A stretch of 64,000 bases of DNA from Pseudaeromonas sharmana (lineage in GTDB: Bacteria; Pseudomonadota; Gammaproteobacteria; Enterobacterales; Aeromonadaceae), in NCBI RefSeq assembly GCF_042649925.1, contig NZ_JBHSAF010000003.1, positions 62,001 through 126,000 of the forward strand. Reading direction: 5' to 3'. How positions within the stretch are numbered: the stretch's first letter is position 1; each line of letters starts with the position of its first letter. The notes under the pieces were generated by a model. It saw nothing but the letters and a program-made list of their open reading frames with translations, searched no databases and was not told the origin of the DNA. The translations under genes were made by a program, and so were the position numbers. Below, piece by piece: positions 46,067-54,650 of this stretch.

Positions 46067-47287
46067 ATGACGTTTAGTGAACTGGCGCTTGCGCCCTCCC
46101 TGCTGGCCAGCTTGCCTGCCACCATAACCACACCTACCCGCATTCAGCAGCTGGCGATCCCGGCCATCCTGGGCGGCCGGGATGTGCTGGCGCTGGCCCA
46201 GACCGGTAGCGGCAAGACGCTGGCCTTTGGTCTGCCGTTGTTACAACAGCTCGATGCAACACAACCGCAGGTTCAGGGACTGGTGTTGGTGCCCACCCGC
46301 GAGCTGGCGGCGCAGATTGCCGGCGCCTTGCACGCCGGAGCCAGCGCGCTCGGGCTGAGTGTGGTGATGCTGTGCGGCGGCGTCGATCCGGCCAGCCAGC
46401 AGGCCGAACTGGCACAAGGGCCGCAGCTGCTGGTGGCCACACCGGGACGGCTGCGCGATCTGCTGGCGCAACAGCTAGTGTCGCTGGATGACGTGCGCCA
46501 TCTGGTGCTCGACGAAGCCGATCGCCTGCTGGAGATGGGTTTCTGGCCCGATATCCAGGCCCTGCTGGCGCAGATGCCGGCCGAGCGGCAGACCCTGCTC
46601 TGTTCGGCCACGCTACCGGCGGCGTTACAGCAGCTGGCGACGGCGCTGCTGCGCGACCCGCTGCGACTGGAGGCCACGCCGCTGAACAGCGTGGTCAGCG
46701 AGATTAGCGAACAACTCTATCTGGTGAACAAAAGCAGCAAGGTGGCTGCGCTGATCCAGCTACTGAATACCGAAGCCTGGCCGCAGCTGCTGGTGTTTAT
46801 CAGTGCGCGCGATCAGGTCGATGCGGTGGTGAAAAAACTGACCAAAGCCGGCATCGCTGCCGCGGCGCTGCATGGCGACAAGGTCCAGGTCGAGCGCGAG
46901 CAGGTGCTGGCCGAGTTCAAGCAGGGGCGGCTACGGGTGCTGGTGGCCACCGATTTGCTGGCGCGCGGCATCCACATCGAGGCGCTGCCGGTGGTGGTCA
47001 ACCTGGATCTGCCGGCCAATGCACCCGTCTATGTGCATCGCATTGGTCGCACCGCGCGGGCGGGGCAGAGCGGGCTGGCGCTGTCGCTGGTCTGTCATGG
47101 TGACAGCGAGGCACTGGCGGCGATCCGCACGCTAACGGGCCGGCCATTGCCACTCGACACCTTGGCCAATTTTCCGCTGACCGACACCCCGGCTAGCGGC
47201 AGTGGCAAGCGTCCGCCGCGCGACAAACAGGCCAACCGGCGGACCGCCAGCAAGCGCAGTATCAAGCAGTTTCAGCGCAAGGGCTGA
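46067..47287 (+). CDS. DEAD-box RNA helicase (RhlE-like), first copy
   Basis: A 406-aa ATP-dependent RNA helicase. In order: Q motif (TTPTRIQQLAIP), Walker A (AQTGSGKT), PTRELA, DEAD in LVLDEADRLLEMGF, SAT, ATDLLARGIH and HRIGRTARAG. A basic tail (GSGKRPPRDKQANRRTASKRSIKQFQRKG) suits RNA binding. The likely start is ATG 46067; an earlier frame start at 45977 reads through terminator-side sequence. RhlE-type in domain order and short tail. Confidence 0.9.
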   Translation: MTFSELALAPSLLASLPATITTPTRIQQLAIPAILGGRDVLALAQTGSGKTLAFGLPLLQQLDATQPQVQGLVLVPTRELAAQIAGALHAGASALGLSVVMLCGGVDPASQQAELAQGPQLLVATPGRLRDLLAQQLVSLDDVRHLVLDEADRLLEMGFWPDIQALLAQMPAERQTLLCSATLPAALQQLATALLRDPLRLEATPLNSVVSEISEQLYLVNKSSKVAALIQLLNTEAWPQLLVFISARDQVDAVVKKLTKAGIAAAALHGDKVQVEREQVLAEFKQGRLRVLVATDLLARGIHIEALPVVVNLDLPANAPVYVHRIGRTARAGQSGLALSLVCHGDSEALAAIRTLTGRPLPLDTLANFPLTDTPASGSGKRPPRDKQANRRTASKRSIKQFQRKG

Positions 47288-47315
47288 GGCTTCTCCGCGC
47301 CGCGCTGGCTGCCGG

Positions 47316-48233
47316 TCAGTCGCGCAACTCATTGGCCAGCCCATGCATCTGTTCGCGCAACCAGCATTGCGCCGGCTGGCGCTCATACAGCGGGTGCCAG
47401 ACACAGTTCAGGTGATAGGCCGGCATCTGCGCCGGCAGCGTGACGATGCGCAGCGGCCAGCCGCTGGCCAGCATCCGCGCCACGCGCTGCGGCAGCACCA
47501 GCAGCTGATCGCTGCGGCTGACGATGGCCGCCGCCGACATATAACTCTGACTGTTGACCGAAATGGTGCGGCTCAACCCCTGTGCCGCGAGGAACTGATC
47601 GACGATTGCGTCGCGGGTGCCGAGCGGTGAGTGGAAGACGTGCGGCATGGTGATCAGCGCCTCAAGGCTCAGCGCGTTGCCGACCGCGGGGTGATCGGCA
47701 CGCACCACGCCGACCAGCGGCTCGGTGAGCCAGGTTTCGCGGCTCAGGTGCGGCGGCACCGACATGTATTCATCGAAGCCAAGCACCAGATCGATGCTGC
47801 CGCTGGCCAGCTCGCGTTCCGGCAACTGGTCGCGCAGGATCAGGATCTCCACCTGGATGCCCGGCGCCTGCTGGCGCAGCAGGCCAATCAACGGCGGGAT
47901 CAGCACGCACTCCACATAGTCGGTGGTGCTGATGACAAAGCGCCGCGTCGAGCTGGCCGGATCGAACGCCTCTTCGTCGCTCAGCTGTTGCTCCAGCAAC
48001 TGCAGCGCCTGGCGCACCCCGGCATGCAGTTTCTCGGCGCGCGGCGACGGCAACATGCCCTGCGGCGTGCGCACCAGCAGCGGATCATCGAAGAACTGGC
48101 GCAGCCGGTTTAGTGCATGGCTCATCGCCGGTTGGCTAATATAAAGCAACTCGGCCGCACGGGTGACGTTGCGCGCTGTCATCAGGGCGTCAAAGGCGAG
48201 CAGCAGATTCAGGTCGAGCTGGTGCAGTTTCAT
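47316..48233 (-). CDS. LysR-family regulator divergent to agmatine deiminase
   Basis: A 305-aa LysR protein of the NodD/PcpR-like branch (LDLNLLLAFDALMTARNVTRAAELLYISQPAMSHALNRLR). It is divergent from the agmatine deiminase gene across a 218-bp spacer that holds two direct repeats of TATTCATTT, so it probably regulates the deiminase-amidase genes. The coinducer may be agmatine or putrescine; this is context-based. Confidence 0.88.
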   Translation of the reverse strand: MKLHQLDLNLLLAFDALMTARNVTRAAELLYISQPAMSHALNRLRQFFDDPLLVRTPQGMLPSPRAEKLHAGVRQALQLLEQQLSDEEAFDPASSTRRFVISTTDYVECVLIPPLIGLLRQQAPGIQVEILILRDQLPERELASGSIDLVLGFDEYMSVPPHLSRETWLTEPLVGVVRADHPAVGNALSLEALITMPHVFHSPLGTRDAIVDQFLAAQGLSRTISVNSQSYMSAAAIVSRSDQLLVLPQRVARMLASGWPLRIVTLPAQMPAYHLNCVWHPLYERQPAQCWLREQMHGLANELRD

Positions 48234-48240
48234 CGTCGAT

Positions 48241-48279
48241 TATTCATTTTGTTCATGGGACAATAAATACTATTCATTT
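48241..48279. promoter_or_regulatory. Probable LysR-type binding region
   Basis: TATTCATTT occurs at 48241-48249 and 48271-48279, 30 bp apart (about three helical turns), directly upstream of the LysR start and facing the agmatine deiminase gene. Confidence 0.4.
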
Positions 48280-48451
48280 GATGGATGATGGTGCAAGTTT
48301 CTACACTGCGCAGTATCGCAACCGCCTGTGCTGAGCGTCGACGGCGTCAGCCTCAGGATGCGCTAAGCCAGTCAATCTAACCCAGTGGCGGGTCACGCCC
48401 GTCCGTTGCCGCTGTTCTGGCCATCCGCCTGCCAGCGCGAGGAGTCTGTTA

Positions 48452-49546
48452 ATGAGCACACGTTTGAGCACCCTGCCTGCTGCCGATGGTTTCTTCATGC
48501 CCGCCGAGTGGGCGCCGCAACAGGCGGTGTGGATGATTTGGCCGTTCCGCCCGGACAACTGGCGCGAAGCCGGCCGTTTTGCCCAGACCACGTTTGCCCA
48601 GGTGGCAGAGGCTATCGGTGGCGCGACGCCGGTGTTTATGGGCGTGCCTGGCGAGTTTATGGAGCAGGCTCGCGCCATCATGCCAGCCCATGTCACGCTC
48701 GTTGAGATGAACAGCGATGACTGCTGGGCGCGCGATACCGGCCCGACCGTGGTGATCGACGGTCACGGCCACTGCCGCGGTGTCGACTGGGGTTTCAACG
48801 CCTGGGGTGGCCACAACGGCGGCCTCTACTTCCCGTGGGAACAGGATGAAGCCGTGGCCGGCCAGATGCTGGCGACGCATGGCTTTGACCACTACAAGGC
48901 GCCGCTGATCCTCGAAGGTGGCTCGATCCACGTCGATGGCGAAGGCACCTGTCTGACCACCGCCGAGTGCCTGCTGAACGCCAACCGCAACCCGCATCTG
49001 AGCAAGGCGCAGATCGAGCAGCACCTGCGCGACTACCTGAACATTGAACAGGTGATCTGGCTGGAGGAGGGCGTCTACCTGGACGAGACCGACGGCCACA
49101 TCGACAACATGGCCTGCTTCGCCCGTCCGGGCGAGGTGATCCTGACCTGGACCGATGATGTCAACGACCCGCAGTACGCCCGCTCCAAGGCGGCGCTCGA
49201 GGTGCTGGAGAACAGCACCGATGCCAAGGGACGCAAGCTGAAAGTCTGGCTGATCCCGCAACCGGGCCCGCTGTTCTGCAGCGAAGAAGAGGCGCAAGGC
49301 GTGGTGGATGGCAGCGGCGTCCCGCGCGAATCCGGCCACCGTCTGGCGGGCTCCTATGTGAATTTCCTGATCAGCAACGACCGCATCGTCTACCCGCTGC
49401 TGGATCCGGCCACCGACGGTCTGGCCCAGGCCAAGCTGGAAGAGATCTTCCCCGACCACACCGTGATCGGCGTGCCGGCGCGTGAAATCCTGCTCGGCGG
49501 TGGCAACATCCACTGCATCACCCAGCAGATCCCGAGCGGTTACTGA
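48452..49546 (+). CDS. aguA: Agmatine deiminase
   Basis: A 364-aa enzyme of the guanidino-group-modifying superfamily, turning agmatine into N-carbamoylputrescine and ammonia. It starts with PADGFFMPAEWAPQQAVWMIWP; SDDCWARDTGPT holds the substrate-binding Asp; GHIDNMACFARPGEV has the catalytic His; C355 in GGGNIHCITQQIP is the nucleophile. GAGGAG precedes the ATG. Next is an amidase-signature gene on the same strand. Confidence 0.96.
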   Translation: MSTRLSTLPAADGFFMPAEWAPQQAVWMIWPFRPDNWREAGRFAQTTFAQVAEAIGGATPVFMGVPGEFMEQARAIMPAHVTLVEMNSDDCWARDTGPTVVIDGHGHCRGVDWGFNAWGGHNGGLYFPWEQDEAVAGQMLATHGFDHYKAPLILEGGSIHVDGEGTCLTTAECLLNANRNPHLSKAQIEQHLRDYLNIEQVIWLEEGVYLDETDGHIDNMACFARPGEVILTWTDDVNDPQYARSKAALEVLENSTDAKGRKLKVWLIPQPGPLFCSEEEAQGVVDGSGVPRESGHRLAGSYVNFLISNDRIVYPLLDPATDGLAQAKLEEIFPDHTVIGVPAREILLGGGNIHCITQQIPSGY

Positions 49547-49632
49547 GTTTTCGCGGCGGCCACGCCATCACAGCGCTATCGGTCGGTTGCGGCCGGTGGC
49601 GCCACCCCGTCACCGTTTTTTAGGAGGTCCGC

Positions 49633-51336
49633 ATGATTGAAGTGACCGAAGTTTCCATTGCCGAGCTGCGTGCCGCGCTCGAATCTGGCCGCACCACGGC
49701 GGTCGAACTGGTTCAGGCCTATCTGGCGCGTATCGACGCCTATGATGGCCCCGAGACCGCGACCAAGCTCAATGCCGTCGTGGTGCGCAACCCCGATGCG
49801 CTGAAAGAGGCCCAGGCCTCCGATGAACGCCGCGCCCGGGGTGAGCTCTTGAGCCCGCTGGATGGCATTCCCTACACCGCCAAGGACAGCTACCTGGTCA
49901 AGGGGCTGACCGCCGCTTCCGGCAGTCCGGCGTTCAAGGATCTGGTGGCCCAGCGCGACGCCTTCACCATAGAACGGCTGCGCGCCGCCGGGGCGATCTG
50001 CCTGGGCAAGACCAATATGCCGCCGATGGCCAATGGCGGCATGCAGCGCGGCGTCTATGGCCGCGCCGAGAGCCCGTATAATGCCGACTACCTGACCGCA
50101 CCGTTTGCCTCCGGCTCCTCCAACGGCGCCGGTACCGCCACTGCCGCTAGCTTCGCCGCCTTTGGTCTGGCCGAAGAGACCTGGTCCAGCGGCCGGGGCC
50201 CGGCCTCCAACAACGGCCTGTGCGCCTACACGCCGTCGCGTGGCGTCATCTCGGTGCGCGGCAACTGGCCGCTGACCCCGACCATGGACGTGGTGGTGCC
50301 CTATGCCCGCACTATGGCCGATCTCTTGGAAGTGCTGGAGGTGGTGGTGGCCGACGATGCCGACACCCGTGGCGATCTGTGGCGTCTGCAGCCCTGGGTG
50401 CCGATCCCCAAGGCGTCCGAGGTGCGTCCCGCCTCCTATCTCGAGCTGGCAGCCAGCGCCGACAGCCTCAAGGGCAAGCGTCTCGGCGTGCCGCGCATGT
50501 TTATCAACAAGGATGAACTGGCCGGCACCAGCGACAACCCCGGCATCGGCGGCCCGACCGGCCAGCGCATCCACACCCGCGCCTCGGTGATTGCGCTGTG
50601 GGAGCAGGCCCGTCAGGCGCTGGAAGCCGCCGGCGCCGAGGTCATCGAAGTGGACTTCCCGCTGGTCTCCAACTGCGAAGGCGACAGACCCGGTGCGCCG
50701 ACGGTATTTAACCGCGGCATCATCAGCCCCGAGTTTCTGCACGACGAGCTGTGGGAGCTCTCCGGCTGGGCGTTCGACGACTTCCTGCGCGCCAACGGTG
50801 ACCCCAAGCTGAATAAACTGGCCGATGTCGATGGCCCCAAGATTTTCCCCCACGATCCGGGCACATTGCCGAACCGCGAGGGTGATCTGGCGGCCGGCAT
50901 GGACGAATACGTCAAAATGGCCCAGCGCGGCCTCAAGCGCTTCGACGAGATCGCCTCGGTGCCGGACGGCCTGCGTGGTCTGGAGCAGACCCGCAAGCTG
51001 GATCTGGAGGAGTGGATGGATGGGCTGAAGCTCGACGCCGTGCTGTTCCCCACAGTCGCCGACGTCGCCCCGGCCGATGCCGATGTGAATCCGGCCTCCG
51101 CCGATATCGCCTGGAGAAACGGCATCTGGGTCGCCAACGGCAACCTGGCGATTCGCCACTTAGGTGTGCCGACCGTCACCGTCCCCATGGGGGTGATGGC
51201 CGATATCGGCATGCCGGTGGGGCTGACCTTCGCCGGTCGCGCCTATGACGACAACAACCTGCTGCGTTTTGGCGCCGCGTTCGAGGCCACCGGCAGCAAG
51301 CGGCTGGTGCCGCCGCGTACGCCGCCGCTCAAGTGA
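49633..51336 (+). CDS. Amidase-signature enzyme downstream of aguA
   Basis: A 567-aa amidase. The Ser-cisSer-Lys triad is visible: K84 in PYTAKDS, the cis-Ser in ASGSSNGAG (162/163) and the nucleophile Ser near S186 in EETWSSGRGPASNNG. The family hydrolyses C-N bonds of amides, ureides or carbamoyl groups. The gene is 86 bp downstream of aguA with its own TAGGAGG. Position suggests it may act on N-carbamoylputrescine, a step normally done by the nitrilase-fold AguB, which is not seen here; this is inference. A strong terminator follows. Confidence 0.88.
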   Translation: MIEVTEVSIAELRAALESGRTTAVELVQAYLARIDAYDGPETATKLNAVVVRNPDALKEAQASDERRARGELLSPLDGIPYTAKDSYLVKGLTAASGSPAFKDLVAQRDAFTIERLRAAGAICLGKTNMPPMANGGMQRGVYGRAESPYNADYLTAPFASGSSNGAGTATAASFAAFGLAEETWSSGRGPASNNGLCAYTPSRGVISVRGNWPLTPTMDVVVPYARTMADLLEVLEVVVADDADTRGDLWRLQPWVPIPKASEVRPASYLELAASADSLKGKRLGVPRMFINKDELAGTSDNPGIGGPTGQRIHTRASVIALWEQARQALEAAGAEVIEVDFPLVSNCEGDRPGAPTVFNRGIISPEFLHDELWELSGWAFDDFLRANGDPKLNKLADVDGPKIFPHDPGTLPNREGDLAAGMDEYVKMAQRGLKRFDEIASVPDGLRGLEQTRKLDLEEWMDGLKLDAVLFPTVADVAPADADVNPASADIAWRNGIWVANGNLAIRHLGVPTVTVPMGVMADIGMPVGLTFAGRAYDDNNLLRFGAAFEATGSKRLVPPRTPPLK

Positions 51337-51384
51337 GGTCAATCCGGCGTATGTGACGCCGGATGTGCCCTGCGTTCGTATATT

Positions 51385-51415
51385 AAAAACCACCTGCCTG
51401 GCAGGTGGTTTTTTA
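51385..51415. terminator. Bidirectional terminator after the amidase
   Basis: AACCACCTGCC (51388-51398) pairs with GGCAGGTGGTT (51400-51410), followed by TTTTA on the plus strand and preceded by an A run, so it also serves the convergent oxidoreductase gene. Confidence 0.92.
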
Positions 51416-51424
51416 TTGCGCAGG

Positions 51425-52183
51425 TTACAGGAACATACCGCCGGAGGCCTCGATACGCTGGCCAGTGATCCAGCCGCTGTCGTCGGCCAGCAAGGAGGCC
51501 ACCACAGGGCCAATATCATCCGGCAGACCGACCCGGCCAAGCGCCGTCTGGGCCGCAACCATCTGATTAATGGCCGGATTATCCCGCACCATGCCGCCGC
51601 TGAAGTCGGTTTCGATGGCGCCCGGAGCCAGGGTGTTGACCCGGATGCCGCGACTACCCAGTTCCTTGGCCAGATAACGGCTCAACACTTCGACACCGCC
51701 CTTCATCACCGCATAGGCCGAGGAGCCCGGCAGCGAGAAGCGCGCCAGTCCACTGGAGATATTCAGGATCCGCCCGCCATCGGCGAGCGATGGCAGCAGG
51801 GCCTGGGTCAGGAAGTAGGGGGCTTTCAGATGGATGCGGAACAGTTCGTCAAACTGCGCCTCCGTGGTATCGACGAAGGCAGCATGCAGGCCGGTACCGG
51901 CATTGTTCACCAGCGCATCGAAATGCGGGCGCTGCCATTCGCGCTCCAGCAGGGTGCTCACCTCGGCGGCGAAGCCGGCAAAGCGGCTGCTGTCGCCCAC
52001 ATCCAGCTGCAGCACGGCCACCTGGGCCCCTAACGCCCGCACCTCGGCGGCGATCGACTCGGCCTCGTCGTGGCGGCTATGGTAGGTCAGTATCAAATCC
52101 ATACCCCGTTGCGCCAGATGCAGCGCCATATTGCGTCCCAGCCCTCGGCTGCCGCCGGTAATCAAGGCAATCTTTCGGTTCAT
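51425..52183 (-). CDS. SDR-family oxidoreductase
   Basis: A 252-aa NAD(P)-dependent short-chain dehydrogenase/reductase. TGGSRGLGRN is the cofactor-binding glycine motif, NNAG follows at about residue 91, and the catalytic Ser and YxxxK lie in ISSGLARFSLPGSSAYAVMKGG. The C-terminal GQRIEASGGMFL is typical. Substrate unknown. CAGGAGAG precedes the ATG at 52183. It is divergent from a LysR gene that probably regulates it. Confidence 0.92.
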   Translation of the reverse strand: MNRKIALITGGSRGLGRNMALHLAQRGMDLILTYHSRHDEAESIAAEVRALGAQVAVLQLDVGDSSRFAGFAAEVSTLLEREWQRPHFDALVNNAGTGLHAAFVDTTEAQFDELFRIHLKAPYFLTQALLPSLADGGRILNISSGLARFSLPGSSAYAVMKGGVEVLSRYLAKELGSRGIRVNTLAPGAIETDFSGGMVRDNPAINQMVAAQTALGRVGLPDDIGPVVASLLADDSGWITGQRIEASGGMFL

Positions 52184-52243
52184 GTGGTGGCTCTCCTGAT
52201 GCGGGCTCATTCCCGATAACATCAGTCTATTGATTTGCCGTGG

Positions 52244-52281
52244 CAGATAAATCCGTCTTATTTTGTTAGATTGTTTATCTG
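52244..52281. promoter_or_regulatory. Inverted repeat in the SDR-LysR spacer
   Basis: CAGATAAA (52244-52251) and TTTATCTG (52274-52281) are perfect 8-bp arms 22 bp apart in an AT-rich divergent promoter region, a likely LysR-protein target. Confidence 0.5.
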
Positions 52282-52301
52282 ATTTTGACAATGGTGCAGT
52301 T

Positions 52302-53210
52302 ATGGACCAATTACAGGCCATGCGGGTCTATCTGAGAGTCGCCGAACTCGGCAGTTTTACGGCGGCGGCGGACAACCTCGGCATGCTCAAGGCCAGCGTC
52401 TCCAATGCGGTACGGCAGCTGGAACAGGAACTCGGCACCCGGCTGTTGCACCGCACCACCCGCAAGGTGCAGATGACGCAAGACGGCCAGCAGTACTATG
52501 AACGCTGCCGCGATCTGCTGGCGGATTTCGAGGAGCTGACCACCCTGTTCAGCGCCAGCGAGGATCGGCAACTGCGCGGCCGCTTGCGGGTCGATATGCC
52601 GCTGGCGCTGGCCCGTATTCGGGTGATTCCCCATCTGCCGGAGTTCCTGCTGCGCCATCCGCAGCTGGAGATTGAACTCAGCAGCACGGATCGGCGCGTC
52701 GACATGGTACGCGAGGGTTTTGACTGCGTGGTGCGGGTCGGCGGTGTGGGGGAGCAGGGGGTGATCGCGTTACCACTGGGCGAGCTGGCCCAGTGCAATT
52801 GTGCCAGCCCCGGCTACCTGCAACGCTATGGTATGCCACAGCAGCTGGCCGATCTGGCCGCCCATCAGCTGGTGCACTATGCCCAATCCCTCGGCAGCCG
52901 ACCGACTGGCTTTGAATATCAGGATGCCGAGGGGCAACTGCAACGGCTGGCGATGCCGGGCAGTGTGACGGTGAATAACTCCGATGCCTATCAGCAGGCG
53001 GCCCTGGCCGGGTTGGGCATTATCCAGGTGCCACGGCGCGGCGTACAGAGCGGGCTGGATAGCGGCAGCTTGGTCGAGATCCTGCCGCTGTATGTCCCGC
53101 CGCCGTTGCCGGTCTCCCTGCTGTATGCCAACCGGCGGCAGCTGCCCCTGCGGGTACGCCGTTTTATGACCTGGCTGCAGGAGCTGCTAAAACCGGAATT
53201 ACAGGGGTAA
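52302..53210 (+). CDS. LysR-family regulator (CrgA/AaeR-like group)
   Basis: A 302-aa LysR protein. The start MDQLQAMRVYLRVAELGSFTAAADNLGMLKASVSNAVRQLE is typical of the large group of LysR regulators that lie divergent to reductase genes. HRTTRKVQMTQDGQQYYERC ends the DNA-binding part, and an effector domain follows (VRVGGVGEQGVIALPLG). Start chosen at ATG 52302; the frame extends 13 codons further upstream into the operator region. Confidence 0.9.
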   Translation: MDQLQAMRVYLRVAELGSFTAAADNLGMLKASVSNAVRQLEQELGTRLLHRTTRKVQMTQDGQQYYERCRDLLADFEELTTLFSASEDRQLRGRLRVDMPLALARIRVIPHLPEFLLRHPQLEIELSSTDRRVDMVREGFDCVVRVGGVGEQGVIALPLGELAQCNCASPGYLQRYGMPQQLADLAAHQLVHYAQSLGSRPTGFEYQDAEGQLQRLAMPGSVTVNNSDAYQQAALAGLGIIQVPRRGVQSGLDSGSLVEILPLYVPPPLPVSLLYANRRQLPLRVRRFMTWLQELLKPELQG

Positions 53211-53718
53211 ATTCGCTGCCAGCGGTTTTGAGGTTCAGGCGAGACAACCTCTCTCGCCTTCGCTCATTGACGGGTATTACCGTCGGGCGTTTTGTTTATT
53301 TTCGTATCGGGGCGTCATTAAATCAATTTAACTATCTGTGATGATGAAATATCACTGGTTTTTTCACGCGAACAATATTGAGCTATGTGTAGGGGTGATT
53401 AGCGCAGCGTAATCGCCCGCGTGGGAGGCGAAAACAAAGCCTGTGCTATAAATGTTCTCTCGACAAGCAGGATACAATCTTGGTTAATTTTTAATTCAAG
53501 TTAATCCATTAACCATGGACGCTATTTTATACGGGCGATTACGCTACGCTAATCGCCCATACGGTCCTCCGCGCTCCTGCGGCCCTTTTATCATTGATTC
53601 TTTTTTCTGCGTGGCTCTCATTTTTTGGCTGGTTGGTTTCTGTTTTTTATGATTAACTTCATGCGTTTTTAAGTTTTGGATTGTTAAGTCATAATTAACA
53701 AAAAGCATGGAGAATAAA
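53211..53718. other. 508-bp AT-rich spacer before the DUF2846 gene
   Basis: No gene found. It contains the first of two ~171-bp repeats (53390-53561). The flanks on both sides are clearly AT-richer than the neighbouring genes, e.g. around 53300-53390 and 53590-53710, suggesting acquired DNA. Confidence 0.6.
53390..53561 (+). mobile_element. MITE/REPIN-like element, copy A
   Basis: 172 bp. The left end (53390-53418) and the reverse complement of the right end (53533-53561) match at 26 of 29 bases and both begin with TA. Each end is itself a near-palindrome (GGGCGATTA/TAATCGCCC), so the element is two facing REP-type hairpins joined by an AT-rich core (GGTTAATTTTTAATT). No protein is encoded. 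Direct orientation relative to copy B at 54397-54567. Confidence 0.75.
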
Positions 53719-54195
53719 ATGAAGTTTCAAGATTTAGCTGTAGTTTCACTTGCCAGCTGCGCATTGTTTCTGACGGGATGTGCGACCGTGCCATTGGCGG
53801 ATACACAAGCAGAGACTCAAGCCAAAAGTTTTTCTGCTCCTGAAAACAACATGGCTGCCCTGTATATCTACCGTGACAGTTTCGTTGGCAAGGGATTGAA
53901 AAAGGATATTTTTGTTGACGGCAAGTGTGTCGGCGAGTCGGCAGACAGAACTTTCTTCTACCAGCTGGTCGAAGGCGGTAAAGATCACGCGGTTACGACC
54001 GAGTCCGAGTTTTCCCCCAACAAACTCTCTATTCATACTGAACCGGGGAAAAATTATTTCATCCGCCAGTATATAAAGATGGGTGTGTTTGTTGGTGGGG
54101 CGAATGTGGAAAGCGTGTCTGAAGAGGAAGGCAAGCGCGTCGTATCCAAGGATGTTGTTCGCTTGGCTCAGCCCGGCACCTGTAGCGCCAAGTAG
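53719..54195 (+). CDS. DUF2846 lipoprotein between two repeat elements
   Basis: A 158-aa lipoprotein. The signal ends LASCALFLTGC with the lipid-bearing Cys. The mature part has the DUF2846 pattern: AALYIYRDSFVGKGLKKDIFVDGKCVGE, then YFIRQYIKMGVFVGGANV. Probably a small beta-sandwich anchored in a membrane facing the periplasm; function unknown. The ATG at 53719 has GGAG before it; another ATG at 53707 is less likely. It is AT-richer than the surrounding genes and flanked by direct repeats, consistent with transfer. Confidence 0.8.
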   Translation: MKFQDLAVVSLASCALFLTGCATVPLADTQAETQAKSFSAPENNMAALYIYRDSFVGKGLKKDIFVDGKCVGESADRTFFYQLVEGGKDHAVTTESEFSPNKLSIHTEPGKNYFIRQYIKMGVFVGGANVESVSEEEGKRVVSKDVVRLAQPGTCSAK

Positions 54196-54226
54196 GAATT
54201 TATTTCTGCGCTAGCCGGATAAAAAG

Positions 54227-54254
54227 CAGGGGCCGTCGGCCCCTGTTCTGTTTT
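54227..54254 (+). terminator. Terminator of the DUF2846 gene
   Basis: CAGGGGCC (54227-54234) pairs with GGCCCCTG (54238-54245), followed by TTCTGTTTT. Confidence 0.82.
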
Positions 54255-54396
54255 ATCACGAACAGCGTCGAATTATTAACGATGTGTTCATTCCGTTAAG
54301 TGCAAAACTGTTGGACTAGATATATTAACCGTCAATTGTCCAGCCGGCCGGCGATTCCATCATGGAATAGGTAACACAGAATGGTTGATCTGCATG

Positions 54397-54567
54397 TGGC
54401 GGCGATTAGCGCAGCATCATTGCCTGCATGGAAAACGAAAATAAGGTCTAAACGATTAATGCCCCCCGAGACGTTGTATAAGAGCTTGGTTAATTTTTAA
54501 TTAAATTTAATGCGTTAAACCTGAACGCACTTTTATACGGGCGATTACGCTACGCTAATCGCCCCTA
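54397..54567 (+). mobile_element. MITE/REPIN-like element, copy B
   Basis: 171 bp, same orientation and layout as copy A. The right-end 29 bases are nearly identical in both copies; the core shares AGCTTGGTTAATTTTTAATT-like sequence and the left end is more decayed (ATTGCC in place of ATCGCC). The spacer 54196-54650 otherwise holds only the DUF2846 terminator and a REP hairpin. Confidence 0.72.
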
Positions 54568-54606
54568 CGGCCTATCGGTGAAAACGGTATGCGAATTGGC
54601 ACGGCA

Positions 54607-54647
54607 CGTAGGTTGGGCTGAGCTGGCGAAGCCCAACGTTTACCGCG
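54607..54647 (+). repeat. REP hairpin on the 3' side of the RAYT gene
   Basis: GTTGGGCT (54612-54619) pairs with AGCCCAAC (54630-54637), flanked by CGTAG and GTTTACCGCG. It lies directly beyond the RAYT stop codon and is repeated in inverted orientation at 55188-55228. Confidence 0.82.
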
Positions 54648-54650
54648 CAA

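Noticed and set aside
48449..49513. A 354-codon minus-strand frame over agmatine deiminase
   Set aside because: Antisense shadow; the opposite strand encodes an unmistakable AguA.
49576..51159. A 527-codon minus-strand frame over the amidase
   Set aside because: Shadow of the amidase gene, whose active-site motifs and ribosome site are clear.
53707..53718. Upstream ATG as start of the DUF2846 gene
   Set aside because: It overlaps the GGAG that serves the ATG at 53719, and the lipoprotein signal works with the later start.
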